From the NCBI GenBank assembly GCA_020747065.1, contig JAGMVK010000008.1:620001-684000 (forward strand): DNA of 64,000 bases, in the 5' to 3' direction. The notes under the pieces were generated by a model. That model was given only the letters and a program-made list of their open reading frames with translations, did not search any database and was not told the DNA's origin. The translations under genes were made by a program, and so were the position numbers. Positions 11,305 through 23,363 of this stretch are shown in pieces (the stretch's first letter is position 1; every line of letters begins with the position of its first letter). This DNA comes from Cadophora sp. MPI-SDFR-AT-0126 (Eukaryota > Ascomycota > Leotiomycetes > Helotiales > Ploettnerulaceae).

Positions 11305-11956
11305 ATGACACTCACCGCCACCCAAAAAGCTCGCAGAAAAGCCGCCCGCGAAGCCGCCGCCTTCCTACCACCCAAGCACCACCCAGAGCTCGAGCACAAA
11401 CTCAACCATACCTTCGCTGATCCGACGCTTCTGCAAGAAGCGCTTCAGACAAAAGGAAATGGCATCACTCAGATCGGAGACCGTAAGATCGAGGAGGGGA
11501 ACAAGAGGCTTGCGCTACTCGGAGATTCGGTTCTGAGTCTTGCGTTATTGAGGGATTGGTATGGGGAGGGGGAGAGGAGACGTAAGTTTTGACTGCCTTG
11601 GTTGGAATTTCAACTTTCACTTGGAGGTCTCCGTTTGCTGTGTTTGAAGTTTGAGAGGTTCAAACGGAACGTGTCTGTCCTAGTCAAGATAGATGAAGAA
11701 CAACAGCTGACATTCTGCTTCAGAATCTGGACACGAAACACTCGTCGCTGTCTCCAACAACCGCAACCTCAACCAGCGAGGTCAAGCAATCGGACTATCG
11801 GCTTTCATTAACAGACCCAAGAGCTTCGCTAACAGGCGTGTACCGCCTCGAATGATGTCTGATACTGTGGAGGCACTCATTGGCGCCGTCTTCATGGACT
11901 CGGGAGAAAGCCTTGAGGCTGTGAAAGTCGCCATACGAGGGTTGGGGTTGGTATGA
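11305..11956 (+). CDS. small RNase III-fold protein with altered catalytic motif
   Basis: Two exons, 11305-11581 and 11724-11956 (142-nt intron), encode 169 aa: one RNase III domain and no double-stranded-RNA-binding domain. The two RNase III signatures are clear: NKRLALLGDSVLSLAL at residues 66-81, and SDTVEALIGAVFMDSG at about 137-152. Against the bacterial signature NERLEFLGD, the first conserved Glu is Lys67 and the second, catalytic, Glu is Ala70. Asp74, Asp138 and Glu141 are kept. The metal site is therefore incomplete, and the protein may bind RNA or act as a structural subunit, as mitoribosomal RNase III-fold proteins do, rather than cut. A Lys/Arg/Ala-rich N-terminus (residues 7-20) could favour RNA binding or organelle import. 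The gene is convergent with the HET gene that follows. A further 3' exon cannot be excluded, because the last codons contain a GTATGA donor-like site. Confidence 0.8.
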
Positions 11957-12507
11957 ACCTCGAACTGGGGAAACTTCCAGAGACTTTTATTTGGGGTCGT
12001 GGAATGGACTGAGATGCGCAGCGAGCTCTTCTTGAACTTTTGGCAGTTGGAAAAAGCTCCGGAATATATTTTGCAGGCAGGGTTTGGATACTAGGACAGC
12101 GGTGGACCACAGTTTCGGTTTGTGGATCGGATTCTTGGACATAGGATTCGGCGTTTTGGAGGTTGGGTTTCGATGGAAGAGCCCAAGGGCGGAATGAAGA
12201 TTGGTAAGGTTCGTGCCCTTGGCTTGGAGGAAGAAATCGAATCCTGACAACATCCTTTCCACTTGCTCCTTGACATGTTGCTTTGATAAGCACGAGTTTG
12301 ATTGCTAAGTCGAATCCCGTATTACAATTGAACGAGCCAAATATCGGCATTATGAAGGGACGTAATCTCCTAATCTCCTTTATTGACCCTTGAAATCCGT
12401 ACATGAAAGCCGATCAGAAAGAGAATGAGACGTCGTTCAACATGTCAAGGAGAGCTCAATTAACTCTCTTGATGGGTACAGTTGTTTTTTGTAGTTCAAC
12501 AACTACT
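11957..12507. other. convergent 3' flanks
   Basis: This is untranslated DNA between two genes that end toward each other. Nothing else is recognised. Confidence 0.5.
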
Positions 12508-14340
12508 TCAATGTATATATATTATCTCTCCCTCGTCATGGTATTCCAGTATGTCGAACGTGTGAGGCCTTCTGAACGCGTTGATCGCGACCATCGCAAT
12601 GTTTTCGAGTATGTAACGTTCGACTAAGGCTTGACCCACGAGTGTGAAATGATTGTTGCTCCAATCTCTGTTCTCACTAACGGTGGGACATCCTTCACAG
12701 ATGTCACGCACCTTTGACACGTATGGCAGGGGCCGTAAAACGAAGCAGCCCCAAAATGGGGGTTTCAGTGGAAGTGCATAGATGACATCCTGAGATAGGG
12801 CATCCTGTGGGACTAGACTTAGTCCTCCATGCTCATTTTCTGCAATTCTCCTGCCTAGTAGAAGTGATGAAGCTGTGGATTCATCTTGAAGATACTCATC
12901 ATCATTCCAGTGCTTCCCTGGCGAACACCTAATGCAATCCTCGACCGCGTCGAGCATTTTATACATTTGCGGATCGGAGGTGAGATCCAAATCGCTTATA
13001 ACGCTCTGTATATAGCATAACTCTCCAACCTTCCAGAATCGAGCGGTAAGTACCCTTCCATCGAGGTAACGAGACTCTGGATCAAACTTAATGTTATCGT
13101 CATCAAATCGTGAGTGCCGGCATTCTGAGGTTGCAGATGGAGGAAAGACCGGTGGAAAATTCGACAGAGACACTGACCAGTCAGGCATCCAGGATGAAAG
13201 TCCTTCGAGGGAGTGAGAGTTCGGAACGGCCCCAGCTTGACATAGAACGTGATAAAAAGTTTTCGTGTCCATGCATGTGGTAAGATACCGCGCCTTATCT
13301 TTCACTTCGCTATTCTGCACAATATATCTAGCGGTATCTGTGAAAACTTCTGTCACAGAACGGTGATAATCTACTTTCGGGCAAGGCGGTTCGTTCCCTT
13401 TGGATGGAAGATCAGCAACGGCTAGGTGTCCAAAGATGATATCGCGTACATCGGAAACTCCACAACCTCGCCTGGATATAAGTACTGATAGCAAAGATTG
13501 AGGGTCCTTCTTCCGCTCTCGGGCTGCATGCATGTCGGAGAACATCCGGGCTGCCTTGGTGGTACCTGACTCAACGGATACCGATCTATTCTTCCCCATG
13601 CTTGAATCCCAGGTCATCTTTATCTGGTTGGGTGGAGACTTGTCTACTACATCCATTTTCCCCTGCAGGAACATTTCCGGGTCTTCTTTGACTTCTCCTT
13701 GTTGCTTGGTACCATGGGACTTGAGGAAAGCTTCGTGAAGCCGGTCCCATTTGACACGGCGTTGGCCACATTGTACAAGTGGCATACGGGATAAGACCAG
13801 TTCTTGGTAGACCCAGACTCGAGTGAACCAAGGCCGCGTCAAGATCTGGCTTTCAATGATTTGGCTCAGTCGGTAATCGAGTTTTGTCTCAACTACGGCA
13901 TCCATCGCCTCATCGCACTCGGCATTCGAGGTCCCGAGGTAGATGACAGTAAAAGCAGCAAAAGAGTATATCTGTCTCATCAATTCAACCTGCGAAGCTC
14001 GCTCTTCCAAATTCGACTGATCGATACATATAGCATCAGCCCAAAGCTGTAAGCGCCCCTGATCATGGCGAAGATCATGAAGCGCATCGAAAAGATTGCT
14101 CGTGACTTCGAAAGGGAGAGCATTAACAAATATAGTACGCTTCTGAGTTGCATCTCCCCAAACATACGATAGCGCGGTGTAATGATTGAAGACATCTTGA
14201 CATTCCGACAAGGCTGCGTGGATCAGGCGGCAGTGGATAGGGGAATCTGGTTGGCCAGGCTCGATGATAAGGAGACGGATCGCATCGGGTCCTCTGAGAG
14301 GGGAGTATTGAAAATTGGGTGGCTCTGGTTCTATCGTCAT
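12508..14340 (-). CDS. HET-domain protein (heterokaryon incompatibility type)
   Basis: One uninterrupted frame of 610 aa from an ATG at 14340. The HET domain lies at about residues 53-200. Its three hallmark blocks are YTALSYVWGD (54-63), LWADAICIDQSN (99-110), and ERASQVELMRQIYSFA followed by TVIYLG (113-136). HET domains trigger cell death or incompatibility when genetically different hyphae fuse; most copies in a genome have no known partner. The C-terminal 400 residues contain WMPDWS (about 385-390), a signature that commonly follows the HET domain in this family. No NACHT, WD or ankyrin repeats are attached. The P450 gene lies upstream on the same strand, with 282 bp between its stop codon and this start. 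The long single exon is normal for HET genes. Confidence 0.92.
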   Translation of the reverse strand: MTIEPEPPNFQYSPLRGPDAIRLLIIEPGQPDSPIHCRLIHAALSECQDVFNHYTALSYVWGDATQKRTIFVNALPFEVTSNLFDALHDLRHDQGRLQLWADAICIDQSNLEERASQVELMRQIYSFAAFTVIYLGTSNAECDEAMDAVVETKLDYRLSQIIESQILTRPWFTRVWVYQELVLSRMPLVQCGQRRVKWDRLHEAFLKSHGTKQQGEVKEDPEMFLQGKMDVVDKSPPNQIKMTWDSSMGKNRSVSVESGTTKAARMFSDMHAARERKKDPQSLLSVLISRRGCGVSDVRDIIFGHLAVADLPSKGNEPPCPKVDYHRSVTEVFTDTARYIVQNSEVKDKARYLTTCMDTKTFYHVLCQAGAVPNSHSLEGLSSWMPDWSVSLSNFPPVFPPSATSECRHSRFDDDNIKFDPESRYLDGRVLTARFWKVGELCYIQSVISDLDLTSDPQMYKMLDAVEDCIRCSPGKHWNDDEYLQDESTASSLLLGRRIAENEHGGLSLVPQDALSQDVIYALPLKPPFWGCFVLRPLPYVSKVRDICEGCPTVSENRDWSNNHFTLVGQALVERYILENIAMVAINAFRRPHTFDILEYHDEGEIIYIH

Positions 14341-14622
14341 TGCAGCTTGTGATACTCGTTCATTTGTAAGATAGACCCGCCTTTATGAGGGATTAAGTTG
14401 GAAAGCGGAGATGAATCGACGACGAGGCTGTGGAGGAAAGAGATACCGCCTCGCTTATGCACCCTTCAGCTTACAGGACTGGAGCATGTTACATTCGCTT
14501 GAGCTACGCCTTACAAAATAATTGTCCACTCCACAAACAATCGAATCCCAAATTGGATTTGAGATATCAGCTGCCCGGAAAACAGATGCTGAACAACGTG
14601 TAGAGCAAATCCAGCCCACATC

Positions 14623-16383
14623 CTACCTCACAACCTCCCTGCGCCTTACCCACAGCGCTGGCTTCTCCCACAACATCCTCATCGTAACACTCTCTTCCCA
14701 ATCCAGCTCCTTCGTCCCATTAACCCCTTCCAAGTCAAAGTCCCATATCAACCTCGCAAGAATAATTCTCATCTCCAATTCCGCCAATCCAAGTCCAATG
14801 CAAGCCCTCGGACCAATCGAGAACGGCCTGGATGCATCTTTGACATCGTCTGCAAATCTATCTTCCCAAAAAGGATGATCGCGATCCAGCCAACGCTCAG
14901 GGCAGAATGATCTGGGTGAAGAAAAGTAAGAGGGCGAGCGTGTAGTTGTCCAGAAAGAGGTTGAGACGCTGGTCCCGGCTGGAACAGCGTAGCCGGAGAT
15001 TGTATCACCCGAACTAACTCGAGGAAGACCGGCTGGGACAGGCGGGAAGATGCGGAGACCTTCTGAGATCACGGCGTTGAGGTAGGGTAGAGACTGAGTA
15101 GTGTCGCCGTTGATATCCTTGCATCGTATGAAAGAGGACCGGACTTCTTGGACTAAGCGACCAAGAGCTCGCGGGGTATGTAAAAGGTAGTATGTTGTTC
15201 CTAGTCCAATCAGCAAAGTGGCCTTGGGAAAATAGCCATCGAAGAGTCTCACCAGCAAGCGCTGTCGCGACGGTCTCAGAACCAGCAATTACCAACATAT
15301 TGGCCTGCCCAGTTAGATACGGCAGGCTTAAATCCAGTTCCTTGTTTTTGGTAATATGAGAGAAGAAATCCGCTCTCTCGCTGCCACTCTTCATGCGCTT
15401 CTCAACGAGGTCTCTCGAACGCTTACTGTTAGCAAGTCGATGAGTAGGTGCTCGTTGACCCCTGACAAGCGAAGGGAAGTATCTCAAGAGAGGAACCCGT
15501 CGAAAAACATCGATGAGTTGACCTTCTGCGATGCCACGCTTGATTTCAGGGACCCATTCATGTCCTTTGGCATTCTCCACTGCGCCGAAAGATTCGCCGA
15601 ATGCGAGATCACCGATGATGTCGAATGTGAGCCAGTTGTACCACTATTCCGTCAGCCTTCCTAGTCGCTAATGGACTAGGTGCAATTAACCATGTACCTC
15701 TTCAATGTTAATACCCTCATCCGCACCCCCATGCTTCTTGATCTGCTCAATCCACATATCAACATATTTCAGAACAAAAGCTGTTTGCGCACGAAGTGCA
15801 CTGGAACTAAATGCCGGCGCAAGCAATTTCCTAATTTCGCGATGCTTTACGGGATCTCGTTCATTTGACATCACGAGGGATCTGGTCCCGCCTGGCCCTT
15901 GGTTATACCAGTTGCCTTTCAGAAATTGCTTGCGGCCTTTGGTGGCGGTGCCATAGATGTCTTGGTAGCTGTCGACTGTTGAGAAGTCCCTTTGCTTGTG
16001 AGATCACTGGTCGCTATAGAGATTTGCCGGTCCTTACAGATCATTTGGCGCGAATCTTACGACTGGTCCATATTTCTTGTGGAGATCTTCAACAATGAAA
16101 GCCCAGCGTCCTCCTGTCCTGCGGGACTGTTAGAAAGAGCAATTCAATCAAAGAGTGCCATCACCAACCATCCGAATACATAGAACAAGTTTGAGGCTGC
16201 AGCCCATTTTGGACCAGGGAATTTGGCCAGCGGATGGAAGTAGACGTTGTAAATGACCTTGGAAAATATGTAGAGCAGTCCCTTGTTACTTGATCAGCAG
16301 AGAGTAAGGCCAAGGTGGGATACCCTCACGAATACAACTGCAGCTGTGAAAACACGGACGAAATTTAAGATGGGTTCCCCCAT
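14623..16383 (-). CDS. cytochrome P450 monooxygenase (CYP65-like)
   Basis: Six exons: 16383-16324, 16281-16165, 16126-16038, 15989-15698, 15643-15253 and 15200-14623. They join in phase into 508 aa, the standard length for a membrane-anchored fungal P450. An N-terminal hydrophobic anchor ([16 protein letters not shown]) is followed by [18 protein letters not shown]. The I-helix oxygen-binding motif AGSETVAT lies at 306-313, ExxR (EGLR) at 363-366, PERW at 417-420, and the heme-binding loop [10 protein letters not shown] at 443-452 with Cys450 as thiolate ligand. The blocks RFAPNDLDFSTV and [13 protein letters not shown] are typical of CYP65-type enzymes such as isotrichodermin hydroxylase relatives. 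The substrate is unknown. No synthase gene lies in the neighbourhood, so there is no sign of a biosynthetic cluster here. Confidence 0.92.
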
Positions 16384-18977
16384 TGTTATACTAGGACCCT
16401 GCGATACTGCTTGCACGATATGCTGAATTGAGGGGAACAAGAATGTGACCGTGATGGAGTCTTGACTTTAAGGTTTCACCCGAGTCATGCTTGCATATCG
16501 CTTCAGTTCACCACCTCAAAACCCTCTGCATGACCATAATTTGCACCCAATGGGAGGAAAACACACTCCAGGGACCTTATCTTTGATTGGGTGAGGTAGA
16601 AAAAGCAATGTTACCAACTGGACTAAATCTGGTTGGATTAGCACAGAACAAGAATCGGTGACAGTATAATGTTCTGACAGAACATATCTCATGGTGTAAT
16701 CTTTTGATATCGCAGGCGAATCAATGAAGTAATTCAAGCGACAAGAATTTAATGCGAGGGAAGATTTGAAGCGCGTCGGCAAAGACAATGTTGAAAAGAA
16801 ATGCGAAGCACAGGAGAACGTTTCCATGGCATCTATCAGAGCCATGATAATTCCAGTACAAGGCAATATACGATAGAAATACTCAATCATTCGCTTCTTG
16901 TGTCATTATCGCCAATATGTACTGGGTTTCCGCAACTTTGAAGAATCCAGATCCACGTGATCCACATCACCTGACTTTCACCAAAAATCGGAATGTGTTG
17001 AGTAAAGGAGGAGTGATGTGCGAAACGAGCAAGAATGAACACTACACAAGCTTATACTACCTACTTGGCAGACATATTAGCCATAGTATTCAGAAAAGAA
17101 TCAATGGAGACGCCATGCTTTCAAGATACAGGAGACCAATGTTCCAAGCAGAAGGGGCAAATGAATTCGGCAATGGACATAGTTCGCTCGATCTAAAAAT
17201 GAAAGGCTACCACGAACGGTATTAGCGGAGGAAAGATCCGATTGCTAACAACTCGAAGACCCGCGCAGGTCGACAAATTGTGATAGAACAGATCCAGCGT
17301 TGCTTTTACAGAAACTTATTGGCAAACCATTGAGCGGATGATATTTTGCATCGGCCTTAGTCAGATTCGCTAACCTTATTTAGACGAAGTCCGTCGGCTC
17401 GCAGATGGCTGCTTGATTCCGCGGGATTTTGTATGAACCAATCCAGATCTATATTTGTACTGCGAGTATCAGCAGCTCAAATCCAGATCCTATCTGGCGA
17501 TATGGTGATGAATAGCGGGAAGTATCAGTATTGTGCGGGCATCGAGCTCCAGCAACCAAATTTCTTAACGTTGAAGGAACTTCTGGAGCAGCAGTATTTC
17601 ACCATTTCATTTTGTGAGATGACTTCCAAGTTGGAAAATCCCTCATGGTAGCGTCGTTCTCATGTACCGACTTCTCCGTTTTTCGGCGATACAGGACACG
17701 CTGTTCAGTGCGGCCGGAGGCTGTGAGTTTATCATTTTGACATACGAGTTGTCGCATCAGCTTCGGCGATGGCTGAACGATAGTTAGCTGAGCCACTCGA
17801 AGAAGAAAAGAGGGAGCACTAGGAGGCAATAAGCTTTGCCAAGCCCCTCGTTAAAAAGCTTGATTCGTAACTGGGGGTCAATGCATCTCGAAATGCGTGG
17901 TGACGCGGCCTTCCGAGTGGCAGGGTTTGAGATATCGAAGTCTCGGGGATTGGTGCATTCGAATGAAGCATCAATTGCCGGTGCTGGTGCAACCAGGACA
18001 GCGGAAGGCGATCTCTTGACCGTTTGCAGCTGAACAGCTGAGCAGCAAAGTTGAAATCTCGAAAGGTTTCGGCTTCGCAAGGATAGCTACAGCGGATGTG
18101 AATCGTCCGTACTTCTGACGCGTTGGCAACCGTCATGATCGACTGCAGTTTCACGAATTTTTAGACTTCATCTGATCGGAACTATGAATTTGCCTTGCGA
18201 AAGCGAAGTCTTGCGGAGTCAAGAAGGTTGGCAATTTTTCAGGATTCTCCCTGCTTTTAATGTCTCAGCCGCAACCTCAAGCCGCAATCCTCCTTGCATT
18301 CCTAGCACTAGACAGACAGGCTCAGTATGTGGTCGCGCGACTAAATCTAGGGGGCTTTAGACAGCCAAGCAGATCAGCCAGATGACAGTTTTCAGCCATT
18401 TCCTGCATCGCCATATTTTATTGGGTGACACCACAGTCAACAAAACCCCTGAGACACAATTCATTCTTCAGAGGAATTGATATTTCATTCGGAGCGAAGT
18501 GTTCGTTCCAAAATCGTCGATGGCCTCGTCATCTCACATTTCGTTGGTCGCGTGCCCTGGGCTTGATGATGCAGGGATACTTTAGCTCAAGCACACGAGC
18601 ATCGGGGAGGTCCTGGAGCAGTCTGTGGACTGCTTGAAGTCTCCACTCCGAGCTCCACTGGCGACGAATACCTGGACTGGGCGACTAGCACAACACTTTT
18701 CGATGTGCCAGTGCCAGTGATAAGAACTTGCCGCTCCTCCCTCTCAATCCTCTCTTTGGCGAATCTTTGATCTTAGTCTTTTTGAAGTCCAACCAACACT
18801 CCTTTTCTACCAGTTCATCAAGTTCCTCGTTTGTCTTCAGACTTCTTCGGGATCAAGCTTCAGGGCTTACGGAACGAGCTCCTAGTTGTGCCAAGAAGTG
18901 CACTATCCGCGGGTTGCCAAGACTGTTGAATACCATCGTCCCGCTTTCCAGCCTACAGCCTTTTCTCATTCAACACC
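16384..18977. other. long gene-poor intergenic region
   Basis: About 2.6 kb without a convincing gene. Short frames on both strands (for example 17819-18154 minus and 17433-17651 plus) have no family resemblance and no coherent exon chain. The last 250 bp are pyrimidine-rich and form the leader of the LicD gene. Confidence 0.5.
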
Positions 18978-20567
18978 ATGCGGCTCTCATGGCTGTTCTC
19001 ACTTCCCGCTGTACTTTCGACAGCTTCGGCACTCGCTATACAGAAGCGAGATGCGGACTTTTACAGTGTGCGGACGCATATGCACAAAGATATGAGTGGA
19101 AAGAAGGGTGATCCGACGGAGAAATATTTCCGTAAGCTGGCAACTGTCGCGTGCCGCATCATTTAGACGCCTACTAATTCCGTCCGCTTCAACAGATGAA
19201 AGCGTGTATGTATCTCTATTTAACCGGATACGACCGGATGAATGATGGAAGCTTGAATAATTGCTAACTCAATTCAATCAGATTCCATCCGCATTACGAT
19301 GGCCGGTATGTCCCAACAGTTTGGTTGTGCCGGATGCAAATACTAACAGTCCCACGATAGATTCGCAGACCATCAATTAGGGTATCGGGAACGAAAACAA
19401 GCCCTGTCGAACCTCATCCAAACATATTTAGCAACATTTTCTGATATAGGCGTGGAGACATGGTTGATGCACGGAACGCTGTTGGGTTGGTGGTGGAATC
19501 GAAAGGTACGAGCAAATGCATTCATCGAACCCGACGCCACTGACAGTCTGTTGGCAGATTCTCCCTTGGGATTCCGACTCGGATGTGCAGGTTTCCGAAG
19601 CTTCGATGCACTACCTCGCATCGTATTACAACATGTCCGTCTTCCACTACAAGACCCCGCGAATTCCGGAAGGCAGGGACTACATGCTGGAAATAAACCC
19701 GCATTATGTGAACAGGGAGCAATCGGACAAGCTCAATGTGATTGATGCGAGATGGGTGGACACTACAAGCGGATTATTTATTGATATCACGACTGCACGA
19801 TACAATCTTACGCATCCGGCAGGAGCGGGGATGTTGAGTTGCAAGGACGGACATGAATACAGGGTACGGATTCCCGATGATTATCTATGAAACAATGCTC
19901 ACAGTATTTTTAGGACTCGTACATCTTCCCGTTGCGAGACACATATTTCGAAGACACGCCAGCGAAGATCCCATTCGCCTACAAGGAAATCTTGGAAGCA
20001 GAATACCAACAGAAGGCCTTGACGAACACCGATTTCGAAGGGTATGAGCATTTATCACTCTTGAGATCCATATACTGATACACCCCTAGCCATCATTTTG
20101 ACGACCAGAAATACGAGTGGATCCCGGTACCCGCGAAGGTCGAACCCGAGAAGCAACAGCCCAAGAGAGAGGACCAAAAAAAGGAAGTGAAGAAGGACGG
20201 ACCCGCTAAAAAACCAGTACCAGCCCAAGATCAGCAGCAGGCCAGGGATGCACCAAAAGCTCCCGATCAACAGGCAGTGGCTAAGAAGGACGAGTCTGCC
20301 CCACCAGCTAGCCAAAAGCCCGTCGAGTCATCGCCAGACAAGGGCGAAGTTTCGAAGCGAGCTCAACCGCAACAACCCGCTGCCCAGCGTGCTGCTGAGG
20401 AGAAGCTGTCAAAGAAAGAGGAGAAGAGAGAACTCCTGAGAAAGAAGACGGAGGAGAAGCGCAAGGCTGCGGAAGAAAAGGCGATTGCTAAGGAGGAGAA
20501 GCGACTTGCGAGTCAGAAAAAGGCTGATGAGAAGAGAGCTGCTGCTACGGGCAACAAAGCTTGGTGA
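18978..20567 (+). CDS. LicD/Mnn4-like protein (mannosylphosphate transfer)
   Basis: Seven exons: 18978-19131, 19196-19205, 19282-19305, 19361-19505, 19558-19863, 19914-20041 and 20090-20567, giving 414 aa. A signal peptide (residues 1-20) is followed by a Kex2-type Lys-Arg at 23-24. The LicD region runs from about 66 to 260, with WLMHGTLLGWWWNRK (97-111) and the acidic DSDSD cluster (116-120) that in LicD proteins lies in the nucleotidyl/phosphotransferase site. The last 125 residues are extremely Lys/Glu/Gln-rich, as in yeast Mnn4, which is needed for adding mannosylphosphate to cell-wall mannans. It probably acts in the Golgi. Exon 2 is only 10 nt and exon 3 is 24 nt; both are needed to keep phase and the peptide FHESVFHPHYDGRF. 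Whether this family is the transferase itself or its regulator is debated. Confidence 0.9.
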
Positions 20568-21763
20568 AAGCATCAATGGCTAAGTTGGTCTATTAGTTGG
20601 GGACGCTGTTCTCGAAGACTTGCGAAAGCATGGGTTCTGGCGATCTGAGACACCGGCCCGAAAAGATATCTACTGGTCGCTACCCCGCCAGGCCGTCTAA
20701 AAATACTATATATCGCAGCTGAACAGGTGCTGGAAGGATCTACTGGGCCTTCAGTCCAGATGAAGGTCATGTATATCAGCATTAGGGCCATAGGAGGACT
20801 TGGGAGGAAATATTGGATAAGGTTATGGCGAAGGGTCAAAAGGTGTTGGATATACCCAAAATGGTTGGACGACGGAATCGTAATCTGTATGGCGTCCGGG
20901 AACTATCTCTATATATGAGATGTATAATAAGAGTCGGTATTGTTCCATTCCCAAAATACTCATCGTTAGGAAATTGAAGTTTTAGATTTAGATAGGAGAG
21001 TGGATGTCTTGTGTCGCTTGATCTTGAGAGGATTATTATTCACCTTCACAACGAGCGGCATAAGCCTTCGCAATTGACACCTCCTTCATGTCCCCTTCCA
21101 ACCAAAACAGTCTCCTCGGCACAAAATAACCCACCAAACAATAACCCTCAAGCTCCAAGGGAGGAGTTCTCCACGTGACCAACCCCCTTCTCGAAACCTC
21201 GCTTACCGCCGCTCAAACGTCGCATACCATCTGATCGCCAGCACCTCACACAAATCCCGTCTCCAAACCATCCCAACGATTCACACACGCGCCTCTCCGC
21301 GGACCTTGCAAACACCATCCTACCTCATCTCGCAAAACTGGGACTTCGTATTCTCATTCGGCCCATAATTTCCACTCATGGAAAATAAGCTCATTGGCTG
21401 TGTTTAAGGTTATGGTTAAACCTACCATCGAACAGTGGATCGTCGAGGCTGAGATGAGGCCATGGATGAGAGGGGATGAGACGATGATGCTTGATGGCAA
21501 TCGGATGAGTGAGTTCGTGGAAACGGGTATAAGAAGAGGGGGATCGCCGTGCCTTTTTCTTGGGAAGGCATTGCATTCGTCCTGTGTTTTGATTCGTTCT
21601 CTCACATTCTTTCGGTTGATCTGTTTACTTCTATTCTTCCAGCTGTGCTGTTGTCTATCCTCTCTTCTCTATTCGCTCATTCAGTCAATACATATCCTCA
21701 AATCCTCTCACTCTTTCAAACAAACGCTCTCGCGAAACCCCTCGAATCACCAAATCAACAACC
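20568..21763. other. intergenic region
   Basis: This is the LicD 3' flank, then promoter and pyrimidine-rich leader (from about 21590) of the small secreted protein gene. A plus-strand frame that enters the next gene out of phase is a shadow. Nothing else is recognised. Confidence 0.5.
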
Positions 21764-22279
21764 ATGCACTTCTCAACCCTCACCCTCCTTTTCGCCCTCA
21801 CGGCCACCACCCTCTCAGCCCCCACCCCCGCCCACAGCGTCAAACGGGCCCTAACCGCAAAACCCTACAACGACTTCTCCGTCTCCTCGGGTGTCGCCGG
21901 TTCCGCCCTGGCCGAAGTAAACGCCAACTTCCCCGTCCCCAGCGACCTGAGCACCGTATCCGCCTCCGACCTCACCATCATCTCCAACGCAGCCAAGGTC
22001 TCCGAGCAAGCGGAAGTCGCCACGGGCGGCTTCAACGACGCGATTGCGGCTGCGGGCGGGCAGGGCACGACGGAGGGCAAGGCGCTGCAGGTGGGCAAGA
22101 TCAAGAATAAGGTGTTGAAGCTGCAGACGGATGTTTTGAGGTTGCAGATTCAGGCGGCGCAGGGGAAGGCGGGACTGGAGAGTCAGATTGCGACGCAGCA
22201 GAAGAAGTTGGCGACTAATGTTGCGCTGGATGAGGCGGCGAAGGGGCAGACTGCCAAGGCTATCGATTTTGCGGGTTAG
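21764..22279 (+). CDS. small secreted alpha-helical protein
   Basis: Single exon, 171 aa. The N-terminus (MHFSTLTLLFALTATTLSA) is a clear signal peptide, followed by a short propeptide ending in Lys-Arg at 27-28, a Kex2-type site. The mature part has no cysteine and is rich in Ala, Gln and Lys, with long predicted helices at about 95-165 (heptad-like KNKVLKLQTDVLRLQIQ). The opening KPYNDFSVSSGVAGSALAEV resembles an unnamed family of small secreted proteins common in filamentous ascomycetes. It lacks features that would make it a hydrophobin, and I could not confirm similarity to HsbA surface-binding proteins. The ATG context ACCATGC is good. Role unknown; probably wall-associated or extracellular. 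Confidence 0.8.
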   Translation: MHFSTLTLLFALTATTLSAPTPAHSVKRALTAKPYNDFSVSSGVAGSALAEVNANFPVPSDLSTVSASDLTIISNAAKVSEQAEVATGGFNDAIAAAGGQGTTEGKALQVGKIKNKVLKLQTDVLRLQIQAAQGKAGLESQIATQQKKLATNVALDEAAKGQTAKAIDFAG

Positions 22280-23363
22280 AGGGGGACGAAATGGTTGATG
22301 GTGCTGTTTGAGTGGGTTGTAGATGGAAAGGGGATGTGAATGGAGGAGAGGGAGAGAGGACATTAATCTAATCTTTTTATGTTAGATCTGATTCTGGATC
22401 TTCATTTTTATTTCAACCGCCGAATGTAATCCATGGGAACCGCACTACCAGGTCCAAAGTACAAAGACTCATTGACACATATCCGCCTCGCTCCAACATC
22501 AACCACCATTCCCGCACCCCAAATTCCAAAACCACCTTCAATCGCCACATCACCAAAGACTACAACAAACCCCACTAAGATAACCCTTGCGATACTACTC
22601 TTCTACATAGCCTACCACCACTACTACATACTCACAACATGCCACACATAGAATGACTGTAATCAAGACATCATTGAATTAATCCGATGACAATTCTGCT
22701 ATGAACCTCCCTCTCCCTCTCCTGATTTACAAGCCTGCAATAGAACCAACGATTTCGGGTGTATCTCTTTCTTCTGAAGGCATCAATCACAACAAACAGT
22801 ACTTCAGAGGGTTATCTACTGGGCATAATGATCACAATCAACCACTCACATCGATATCATCAACATCTTCATTTTACGAAACTTCATTCCTCTATCCATC
22901 CATCTATCTACAAAAGTCTCCAACCTCTCCAACCTCTCCTCTCTCCCCCTCCCCCTGCCCCCTCCCCCTTCCCCTCCCTGTCCCCCTCAACAAAAGAGAA
23001 AAACAATAATGCATTGACGAATTCATCTCGATTCGTAGCGCGTAAAAAGCGCCTTATCAAATAAACAAGCGCTGAACTTTTTTGTCGGAACGACCCGGGT
23101 ACAGTATCCAGTCTGCGAATCTGGGTATGCGTATGCGTATGCGTGTATGTATATGTATATGTGAGGAGAGCGAGAATGCGATGCATGGATACAAATGTTC
23201 CGCTCTTGTCTGTCTGTCCGTCTCCTCGCGATGGAGGTGACAGAGCAGAGCAGACGTTCTTCGCTTTTGTCTCCCACCTGTGTGAATTACAGTTCTCGAC
23301 GTTCCCAACCTCTTCCATGCCTTATCACTTTAACACTCTCCCTCATGCCCTTCACCTTCTCCT
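22280..23363. other. intergenic region between convergent genes
   Basis: About 1.1 kb, mostly 3' flank. It includes a polypyrimidine run at about 22915-22990 rich in CCCCT and a microsatellite listed separately. A 72-codon frame at 22433-22651 (MGTALPGPKYKDSLTH) is proline/threonine-rich and unconvincing. Confidence 0.5.
23125..23162. repeat. GTATGC/GTATAT microsatellite
   Basis: Three tandem GTATGC hexamers grade into GTGTATGTATATGTATATGTG. It lies in noncoding DNA beyond the 3' end of the AT-hook gene. Confidence 0.85.

Noticed and set aside
12508..16383. HET gene plus P450 as a secondary-metabolite cluster
   Set aside because: No synthase, transporter or pathway regulator lies nearby. 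One P450 beside a HET gene is not enough.
21394..22110. 238-codon plus-strand frame overlapping the small secreted protein
   Set aside because: It crosses the promoter and reads the secreted protein gene out of phase as Arg/His-rich nonsense; it is a shadow.
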